From contig JAWXBU010000076.1 of the NCBI GenBank assembly GCA_034440255.1, positions 1 through 18,487 on the forward strand: a DNA stretch of 18,487 nt, written 5' to 3'. A program made the translations under genes and the position numbers. Shown here in pieces: positions 12,882-18,487 of this stretch (position 1 is its first letter; each line of letters opens with the position of its first letter). Origin of the DNA: JAEUIA01 sp034440255 (GTDB lineage: Bacteria > Planctomycetota > UBA1135 > GCA-002686595). The notes beneath the pieces are model-generated. The model ran no database searches and was not told the DNA's origin. It saw only the letters and a list, made by a program, of their open reading frames with translations.

Positions 12882-14312
12882 TCAGGGCGTGAACGTCACC
12901 GCGACGGCGTTCGACAGGTTGAAGGATGCCTGTTTGCAGAACTGGTAGTTGTCGCGGTAGAGCACTTGGAAGTAGCGCGTCATGCCGCCGGAATATCCGC
13001 CGACCGATGCGATCTTTCCGTCGCCGAGATCGGGGTACTGCGAGGCGCCGGCTACGTTCGATTTCATCCCGAAGCGTTGGATCGGACCGCTGATGCAGAG
13101 CAGTCCATCGCTCATCTCGCTGCCGATGCCGCCGTTCTCGACTCCGCTCGTACCGATGTAGATCGCCACCGAACTGGTCATGCCCGAGCCGAAGAGCGTC
13201 ATCGATCCGGTGCTCACGCTGGGGCTTCCTTCCCCGCGCAATCGCCCGCCGACTCCACTCGAATTCGCGCAGCCTTCGTAGGCCGTCCTCGACGTGGCAT
13301 TGTTACACGGGCAGGGTGATCCGGACTCGTCGCCGAAACAGTAAGCGATCCCGGCCGCCTCCGGGCCGAGCGCGAAGTGTTGCAACAAGAACGCTCGCGA
13401 CGACGCATACGTGGAATTGTCGAGTGAACCGTGTCCGCTCGCTGCGTCGATCTTCATCACCGACGCGCGCCCTATCGCCAACGACGCTTCGTGCAAGCGC
13501 ACGCTCTGCGCGAGCGGGATGATCATGTCGATCGCGCCGTGCGCGACGAAGATCGGCGCGTCGTTCGGCGAAAGGTGCGTGATCGGATTGGCGAGTTGGA
13601 TCAGCGCCATTTTCTCGGGGAACGGCGCTGTCGTGTTGAGGACGTTGTTGCGCAACATGCCGACGCCTTCGCCCGGGCCGTCGAAACCGATGAGCTTCGA
13701 CACGTAGGAAGCGGGCACGTCGTGATCGAGGTAGCAACCCGGCGGATACGTCACGTCGGGATTCGTCATCAACAGATCCGTCGGGCCGAAGTAGTCGACA
13801 GCCGCGAGAACGTGACTCGACTCCTGCGTGTTGCCGCCCGAATCACCCTCGAGCGCAGGATCGTCGCCGGTCGTCGCGAGCAAGGCTGCGAGGTGTCCGC
13901 CGGCGCTCGCTCCCCAACACGCGATGCGATTCGGATCGATGTTGTACGCCGCCGCGTTCGCGCGCAGGTGCCGCACGAGCCCCTTCACGTCGTGGAGCTG
14001 TGCCGGGAAAATTGCTTCGTGGCTGAAGCGATAACCGGCGCTCGCGAGCGCGACGCCTGAATCCCTCAGTTGCAGCAGCGCGACCGGCATGCCGTCGTGA
14101 CTGCCTGTCGCCCAACCACCGCCGTGGATCCATATGACGCACGGAGTCGGCGCCGTGGCCGCATTCGGCAAGTAGATGTCCGTGTAGAGCGGAATCGTGC
14201 CTCCAGCGTCGAGTGCGACTTGACCGACGACGACGTTGTCGAACGTGGGTGTCTGGGCCGTGACGCTGGAGGTGAGCGCGAGGAGCGCGAAGAGTTCTGT
14301 GCGTAGGTGCAT
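12882..14312 (-). CDS. Secreted alpha/beta-hydrolase (BD-FAE-like esterase) with planctomycete-type C-terminal module
   Basis: The 476-residue protein starts at ATG 14312 with a signal peptide ending SVTA-Q (residues 1-19). Residues 30-320 form an alpha/beta hydrolase: oxyanion motif HGGGW (63-67), nucleophile elbow GASAG with S136, probable acid D262 (HGAIDMIIP) and H294 (SGHGSLDN). This fits carboxylesterases or acetyl-xylan/feruloyl-type esterases. Residues 324-476 form a second module beginning CFGDESGSPCPC and containing GCANS, a GSMTLFGSGM segment and a terminal Cys/Phe-rich region. I recognise that module from many secreted planctomycete proteins, where it sits at the C terminus after varied domains; its role is unknown. 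The gene converges on the SanA-like gene. Substrate specificity is not predictable. Confidence 0.9.
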   Translation of the reverse strand: MHLRTELFALLALTSSVTAQTPTFDNVVVGQVALDAGGTIPLYTDIYLPNAATAPTPCVIWIHGGGWATGSHDGMPVALLQLRDSGVALASAGYRFSHEAIFPAQLHDVKGLVRHLRANAAAYNIDPNRIACWGASAGGHLAALLATTGDDPALEGDSGGNTQESSHVLAAVDYFGPTDLLMTNPDVTYPPGCYLDHDVPASYVSKLIGFDGPGEGVGMLRNNVLNTTAPFPEKMALIQLANPITHLSPNDAPIFVAHGAIDMIIPLAQSVRLHEASLAIGRASVMKIDAASGHGSLDNSTYASSRAFLLQHFALGPEAAGIAYCFGDESGSPCPCNNATSRTAYEGCANSSGVGGRLRGEGSPSVSTGSMTLFGSGMTSSVAIYIGTSGVENGGIGSEMSDGLLCISGPIQRFGMKSNVAGASQYPDLGDGKIASVGGYSGGMTRYFQVLYRDNYQFCKQASFNLSNAVAVTFTP

Positions 14313-14543
14313 GTGGAGTGCGCGGCGAGCGTACTGAACACCGAATCGTACCGTGGTGAGAGATGTCCGTGGGACTCGATGTCGCCCGAGAATCACGAAT
14401 GGCGAAAAGGTCAGTCGCAGCGCACCCTCCGGAGCCGTCAGGGCGCTCTCCCGCTCGAAAATGGCGCCCTCAACAGGCTCGAGAATGCAAACGAGGCCGG
14501 CGTCCGACGGTGCGGAGTCGACCTCGCACGAGCTGATTCGGGA

Positions 14544-15131
14544 TTACTTCTTCGCGCCCGCTTCGGTCGCTTTGCTGCCCTTGCGCTTCATCTCGATGAC
14601 CATCGACTTCGTGCCGGCGCCTTCGCCGGAGAAGAACGTCGTCGTGCGCGAGTCGCCGTTCTCGACGCACTCCGAGCGTTGCGGAACGATCTTGCCGCTC
14701 ATCATGTCGGGAGCTTGCCAACGCATGACGAGCGTCTTCGTCTTCGCGTCGAGTTCGCCTTCCATGAGAGCGAGCTGGCTCGACATGCTGTCGACCCACG
14801 TGCCGATGTACTTCTTCTTCTCGGCGTCGTAGCCGTAGTGACCCGAGCCGTGATAGGGCTGACCCATGAACGTGCAGTGGAAATCGGAAAGCACCCAAAA
14901 GCCACCGATCGCCGTGACCGCTTCGCGCGCAGCGACCGGTTCGGGCTTCACGCCCGGAATCGCGTAACTCGTCAAGGTGCCTTCCCATTCGCCCGCGCCG
15001 GCGAGCATGTGTTTGTGCTCGTCCGTCGGTTGCGGCATGCCCATGTCTTGGGCGATGGGTGTGAATGCGGCGGCGACGAGTGCGCACGTGGACGCCACGG
15101 CGATCACCAGCACGAATTTGGAACGGATCAT
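14544..15131 (-). CDS. Secreted DUF1579 domain protein
   Basis: The 195-residue protein has a signal peptide (SKFVLVIAVASTCALVAAAFTP) and a DUF1579 domain: HKHMLAGAGEWEGTLTSY, IGGFWVLSDFHCTFMGQPYHGSGHYGYDAEKKKYIGTWVDSMSS (read in blocks), then a beta-rich region ending in a lysine-rich tail (KKGSKATEAGAKK-like). The family is a predicted beta-barrel of unknown function, common in planctomycetes and other bacteria. The ATG at 15131 is preceded by AAGGAG (15140-15145), one of the few strong ribosome binding sites here, suggesting good expression. It lies 231 bp upstream of the esterase gene on the same strand, probably as a separate unit. Confidence 0.88.
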   Translation of the reverse strand: MIRSKFVLVIAVASTCALVAAAFTPIAQDMGMPQPTDEHKHMLAGAGEWEGTLTSYAIPGVKPEPVAAREAVTAIGGFWVLSDFHCTFMGQPYHGSGHYGYDAEKKKYIGTWVDSMSSQLALMEGELDAKTKTLVMRWQAPDMMSGKIVPQRSECVENGDSRTTTFFSGEGAGTKSMVIEMKRKGSKATEAGAKK

Positions 15132-15139
15132 GATCAGAA

Positions 15140-15145
15140 CTCCTT
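15140..15145 (-). promoter_or_regulatory. Strong ribosome binding site of the DUF1579 gene
   Basis: AAGGAG on the minus strand lies 8 bases before the ATG at 15131 and fixes that start. Confidence 0.75.
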
Positions 15146-15266
15146 CGAGACGCAGGGGGGGGACGGTTTGAGCGCACAGTGTAGGTGTACTGCGGACAAG
15201 CGACCACAGTCACGTCGTCGAGTTCGATACCGACCGGTTCGTGCGGACAACGAGGGATCTGCATTT

Positions 15267-15374
15267 CATGTGCACGAGCGGCCTGACACTGTGCACGTCG
15301 CCGCCGATCGCGAGCAGATCAAGCGAGCCGCACGGCGCGTGCGCAGGCTGGAAAAAGCCCTGAATTCGCGGTGA
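15267..15374 (+). CDS. Possible short gene or remnant (low confidence)
   Basis: The last 35 codons of a plus-strand frame ending with TGA at 15372-15374 read ERPDTVHVAADREQIKRAARR followed by a basic-acidic helix and have GC-rich third positions, unlike the sequence before them. No ribosome binding site is seen and the start is uncertain (a GTG near 15267). Codon bias continues upstream in another frame (HVVEFDTDRFVRTTRDLHF), so this may be the end of a frameshifted small gene. It lies 49 bp before the DUF1428 gene. Confidence 0.2.
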   Translation, partial: HVHERPDTVHVAADREQIKRAARRVRRLEKALNSR

Positions 15375-15423
15375 AATCGCGCCTCGTCTCGATTCACACG
15401 CAACCCCAGTACGAGCCTCGTTC

Positions 15424-15798
15424 ATGCCCCTTTACGTCGACGGTTTCCTCATTCCCGTGCCGAAGAAAAACATCGCCGCGTACCGACGCCTCGCGAGCGC
15501 GGCCGGCAAAGTGTGGCGCAAGCTCGGCGCGCTCGAGTTTCGCGAATGCGTCGGTGACGATCTCGACGGCAAAGGCGCGCTGTCTTTCCACAAGAGCGCC
15601 AAGACCAAGCCCGGCGAGACGGTGGTATTCTCGTGGATCGTCTATCGCTCGCGCGCTCATCGCGACAAGGTCAACGCCGCCGTCATGAAAGACCCGCGCA
15701 TCCTGGCGATGATCGCGGAGATGAGCGACAAGAAGAAGTCGCCCTTCGATCCGCGCAAGATGGCGCACGGCGGGTTCAAAGTGATCGTCGACGCGTGA
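15424..15798 (+). CDS. DUF1428 family protein (YbaA-like)
   Basis: The 124-residue protein matches DUF1428 over its length: YVDGFLIPVPKKNIAAYRRLA, VWRKLGALEFRECVGDD, KPGETVVFSWIVYRSRAHRDKV, MKDPRI and the final PFDPRKMAHGGFKVIVDA. E. coli YbaA (about 117 aa) is a member. The fold is a dimeric alpha/beta barrel like small stress-response or monooxygenase-like proteins; no reaction is established. The ATG at 15424 agrees with the family start. It converges on the EamA transporter with a 6-bp gap. Confidence 0.93.
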   Translation: MPLYVDGFLIPVPKKNIAAYRRLASAAGKVWRKLGALEFRECVGDDLDGKGALSFHKSAKTKPGETVVFSWIVYRSRAHRDKVNAAVMKDPRILAMIAEMSDKKKSPFDPRKMAHGGFKVIVDA

Positions 15799-15804
15799 GC
15801 GTGC

Positions 15805-16695
15805 TCAACCGCGACGCGGCGCAGTGATCGCGAGCGCGATCCCACCGAGAACGAGCGCGCTTGCGATGACGAGTCGCGACGAGAAGTCTTCGCCGAGCAC
15901 GATCACACCCGCAGTCGCTGCGAGCGGCGGCACGCACAGTTGAACGATGGCGGCGCGTGTCGCGCTCAATCCTTTCAACGCCGCGTACCAAACGGCGTAA
16001 CCGATTCCAGACGTGATCCCGCCGGAGCAGACGGCCAAAAGAATTCCGCTCGTGCTGATGTAGCTGCGATCCGCGAACCAAGTGACGAGCGTCACGACGA
16101 TCGTCATGGGAATCGCTCGCGCGAAACTTGCCGCATTGACAGCGATCGGGTCTCCTCCGCGTCGGCCGCGCAACGAGATGATCCCCCATGCGGCGCCTGC
16201 TCCGAGCATGAGCAGCGATCCGATCCCATCCGGGCGCTCGAGCCCCGGTTGCGTCAACACGACCAAGCCTGCGATCGAGATCGCGAGCCCCGTCCATTCC
16301 GCGACACGCAGCCTTTCGCCCGCGCGCAATCCAGCGCCGATCATCGTGATTTGCACGGCGCCGAACGCCAACAGCGCACCGACGCCGACGGCGACGTGCA
16401 CATACGCGAACGAAAAGAGAATCGCGTACGCGAACAGCGCCGCCGCAGATCCCCACGCGAACGAGGACGAGGGCGCAGCTCGGCCGCGCGTGCGCGCGAG
16501 GACAGCGAGCGTGAGTGCACCGCTCGCGATGCGAATGGTGGTGAAGTTCGCCGCATCGATGTGTCCGCCCGCGAGAGCTGCTCGGCACAAGAGCGAATTG
16601 GCCGCAAATGCAGAGAGAGCGACGACGGTGGTCACGAGGGTGTGCCCGGTCGCAGTCGCAGCGGTCGGCGGTTCGCGCTCTACAGCGGTGTTCAC
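15805..16695 (-). CDS. EamA/DMT family transporter
   Basis: The 296-residue protein is strongly hydrophobic with about ten transmembrane segments arranged as two EamA repeats (about residues 20-150 and 165-292). Typical elements are the FTTIRIASGALTLAVLA helix, VGVGALLAFGAVQITMI, and SGGITSGIGYAVWYAALKGLSATRAAIVQLCVPPLAA in the second repeat. The family exports amino acids, nucleobases or other small metabolites across the cytoplasmic membrane; the substrate is unknown. The start is GTG at 16695: the nearby ATG on this strand at 16703 is out of frame and stops after three codons. Confidence 0.93.
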   Translation of the reverse strand: MNTAVEREPPTAATATGHTLVTTVVALSAFAANSLLCRAALAGGHIDAANFTTIRIASGALTLAVLARTRGRAAPSSSFAWGSAAALFAYAILFSFAYVHVAVGVGALLAFGAVQITMIGAGLRAGERLRVAEWTGLAISIAGLVVLTQPGLERPDGIGSLLMLGAGAAWGIISLRGRRGGDPIAVNAASFARAIPMTIVVTLVTWFADRSYISTSGILLAVCSGGITSGIGYAVWYAALKGLSATRAAIVQLCVPPLAATAGVIVLGEDFSSRLVIASALVLGGIALAITAPRRG

Positions 16696-16839
16696 GTGTT
16701 CATGGCTCGCCGCGAGCGTATCGAACTCGCCGTCGAAGCGGTCCGTGGCGCGCCCGTCCTAAAGAAAAGTCCGCGGACTCGAACTGCAATTGGGATCGTT
16801 CGCCCTCACGAGTCAAGCTGATCGCGCGAGGTCCACATC

Positions 16840-17727
16840 GTGATCGACGACTCCATCCCGCTCCCCTTCGTCCCGCTCGTCGCCGCCGTCCCGCCACTGA
16901 CGACGTTGTCGCGCGTGTCGACATGCATCGCGGTCGATTGGTCGGGTTCGATGTCGGCGGTGCGTTCGCGTCTGTGGTTGGCCGAGTCGCGACGCGAGCG
17001 CTGGATGCGCGTCGAATGCGGCTACGAGCGCAGCAGCGTGATCCGCAATTTGATCGCCAGCGCCGCGCGCGATCCCGAGCTCGTGGTCGGCATCGATTTC
17101 TCGTTCTCGTTCCCGCGCTGGTTCATGGACGAATTCGGTGCGCAGAGCGCTCGCGAGATGTGGGAGATCGTTGCGCGCGAAGGCGAATCGTGGCTGCACG
17201 AATGCCCCGAACCGTTCTGGGGCAAACCCTTCATGCCCTGCCCGGCGCGCATTCTCGGCCGCAACGCATTGCGCGACACGGAGCAAGCTCAATTACTGGT
17301 CGGCGGCATCGGGCCTAAATCGATTTTCCAAATCGGTGGAGCTGGAACGGTCGGAACGGGCTCTTTGCGCGGGATGCCTTACTTGCGCGAATTGCAGGAC
17401 GCTGGTTTCTCGATATGGCCTTTCGACGAACCACGTTTACCGATGGTGGTCGAGATCTATCCACGTTACTTGACGGGCCGAGTCCACAAATCGAGTGCGA
17501 TTGCGCGCGCTCTCTATCTGCAAGCTCATCACGCTCACGAGTCACGCGAGATGCTGGATTTGGCGGGCTGTTCGGAGGACGCGTTCGATGCCGCGGTGTC
17601 GGCTTCGTGCATGCAACGTTTCGCCCGCGATTTCGAGTCGCTCGCGCGTCTGCCGCGAACCGAGTTGGATCGGATGGAGGGCCGCATTTGGAGTCCGCTG
17701 CGGGATCCGTCGTTCGATGGGTGGTGA
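16840..17727 (+). CDS. DUF429-like predicted nuclease-fold protein
   Basis: The 295-residue protein shows the layout of DUF429/COG2410-like proteins, predicted to have an RNase H-like fold: CIAVDWSGS (D33), VVGIDFSFSFP (D86), a central FWGKPF region, and MVVEIYPRYLTG (E206) followed by a helical region with a further aspartate (D251). These acids could bind metal, but no reaction is established. GTG 16840 is chosen because GAGG lies 8 bases upstream; GTG 16915, right before the first conserved strand, is the alternative, since residues 1-25 are Pro/Val-rich and not family-like. It stands alone between the EamA transporter (divergent) and the next gene. Confidence 0.7.
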   Translation: MIDDSIPLPFVPLVAAVPPLTTLSRVSTCIAVDWSGSMSAVRSRLWLAESRRERWMRVECGYERSSVIRNLIASAARDPELVVGIDFSFSFPRWFMDEFGAQSAREMWEIVAREGESWLHECPEPFWGKPFMPCPARILGRNALRDTEQAQLLVGGIGPKSIFQIGGAGTVGTGSLRGMPYLRELQDAGFSIWPFDEPRLPMVVEIYPRYLTGRVHKSSAIARALYLQAHHAHESREMLDLAGCSEDAFDAAVSASCMQRFARDFESLARLPRTELDRMEGRIWSPLRDPSFDGW

Positions 17728-17860
17728 GCGCGAGACGGTGTGTGATGCATTCGGATATCTCGCGCCGCAAGGTGGAGCCTCAGGCAACCTGTGGCATGAT
17801 CGTCGCGTCGAAGCCGTTCTCCTGCGGCCCACCGTCCGCTCGCTGTCTTGGAACAGCCCC

Positions 17861-18325
17861 ATGCCCCGCGTCACCGCCGAAAAACACATCGCGTCCCTCG
17901 AAGCTCAGATCGCAACCCTCAAGTCCAAGATCGCAGCCGCGAAGGTGCAGAAGGATCCGGCGCTGAGGACGATTTCGAAGGCCATTCGGTTCGTCGATCA
18001 AGCGGCGTCGGCCACGCGGGATGCGTCCATGCGCGAATCGCTCGAAGAGGCACGGTCGACGTTGTCGGCGTGCTTGCAACTCAAAGGGTTGACTCTCGTC
18101 GGGAAGTCGTCGGCGCCGCGTCGCGTTCGTGGAGGCGGTGATCCCGTCGATCGCGATGCGTTGCTGAGTTACGTGCGGAGCAACCCGGGTTCGCGTGGCG
18201 AGAACATCGCACAGGCGCTCGGGACGGACGTGGACACGATGCGGCCGGTGATGAAGGCGCTCATTGCGGATGGGAAGGTGCGGACGATGGGGCAGCGGAG
18301 AGGGATGACGTATTTGCCTGCGTAG
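17861..18325 (+). CDS. Small coiled-coil plus winged-helix DNA-binding-like protein
   Basis: The 154-residue protein begins with a heptad-rich helix (residues 5-30: EKHIASLEAQIATLKSKIAA), continues with a helical region (ISKAIRFVDQAASA), has a Gly/Arg linker (residues 82-95), and ends in a winged-helix module (100-154): ALLSYVRSNPGSRGENIAQAL, MRPVMKALIADGKV and GQRRGMTYLPA. The last part resembles C-terminal winged helices where the RG wing contacts DNA. The basic linker and coiled coil suggest an oligomeric, histone H1-like or nucleoid-associated protein. ATG 17861 is chosen because the coiled coil follows directly; an upstream start would run in a frame shadowed by the previous gene. No target is known. 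Confidence 0.7.
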   Translation: MPRVTAEKHIASLEAQIATLKSKIAAAKVQKDPALRTISKAIRFVDQAASATRDASMRESLEEARSTLSACLQLKGLTLVGKSSAPRRVRGGGDPVDRDALLSYVRSNPGSRGENIAQALGTDVDTMRPVMKALIADGKVRTMGQRRGMTYLPA

Positions 18326-18336
18326 ATTGCGGCACG

Positions 18337-18486
18337 TCAGCGCGAGAATTGGTTCACGCACCCAGCACATGAACGACGAGTTCCGCTCGGATACTGGCCC
18401 GCTTCGCTGTTGATTCGTATGTCGAGAAAATCACGCACGAACCGCAACCGCCGGCAAATCCATTCGTCTTGATCCTTGGGGCTCGT
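18337..18486 (-). CDS. Possible 3' end of a gene entering from the right edge (uncertain)
   Basis: A minus-strand frame is open from the right edge to TGA at 18337-18339 (49 codons) and reads plausibly (SPKDQDEWICRRLRF, then VRDFLDIRINSEAGQ). A second minus frame is also open nearly as far, and GC content falls here, so coding status cannot be decided within the window. Confidence 0.2.
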   Translation of the reverse strand, partial: TSPKDQDEWICRRLRFVRDFLDIRINSEAGQYPSGTRRSCAGCVNQFSR

Positions 18487-18487
18487 A

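Noticed and set aside
14430..14475. GGGCGC...GCGCCC inverted repeat between the DUF1579 and esterase genes as a terminator
   Set aside because: Only six base pairs with a 17-base loop and no T tract.
16702..16821. 39-residue plus-strand frame between the EamA and DUF429-like genes
   Set aside because: No ribosome binding site, no recognisable similarity, and codon bias fades in the second half; probably leader sequence.

Overview
The window is high-GC bacterial DNA, densely packed with genes on both strands. No rRNA, tRNA, CRISPR array or insertion sequence was seen. The best lineage clue is the secreted esterase at 12882-14312, whose Cys-rich C-terminal module (starting near CFGD, with a CPC and a GCAN motif) I associate with secreted proteins of Planctomycetota. 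A planctomycete source is therefore likely, but this is inference.

Region 1 (1-6943) is the most interesting part. On the minus strand lies a lipid operon: DUF1295 membrane protein, cyclopropane-fatty-acid-synthase-like methyltransferase and FAD-dependent amine-oxidase-like protein, joined by 4-bp ATGA/GTGA overlaps. Divergent from it is a B12-binding protein carrying the CarH/LitR photoreceptor signature but no visible DNA-binding domain. Next come an ECF sigma factor and its RskA-type anti-sigma factor (GTGA overlap, strong internal Shine-Dalgarno), a secreted two-domain fasciclin protein, and a divergent SRPBCC protein. This gene set resembles the mycobacterial sigK-rskA-DUF1295-ufaA1-amine oxidase locus, whose sigma factor also controls fasciclin proteins. 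The same promoter-like pair, GCATCC-N15/16-CGAA(G/T), stands in front of the lipid operon, the fasciclin gene and the SRPBCC gene, so these three units look like the local regulon of the ECF sigma factor.

Region 2 (6960-10202) holds a class II CPD photolyase with a coupled 65-codon gene, a truncated alpha/beta-hydrolase-like gene, and a secreted protein of unknown function. Photolyase, B12 light-sensor residues and membrane-lipid modification together suggest a light or photooxidative stress theme.

Region 3 (10203-12870) has a 560-bp gap without a convincing gene, a short-chain dehydrogenase, an Rrf2-family regulator with palindromes upstream of both genes, and a SanA/YdcF-like membrane protein.

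Region 4 (12882-18487) is a set of probably independent genes: the esterase, a DUF1579 protein, a DUF1428 protein, an EamA transporter, a DUF429-like protein and a small coiled-coil plus winged-helix protein.
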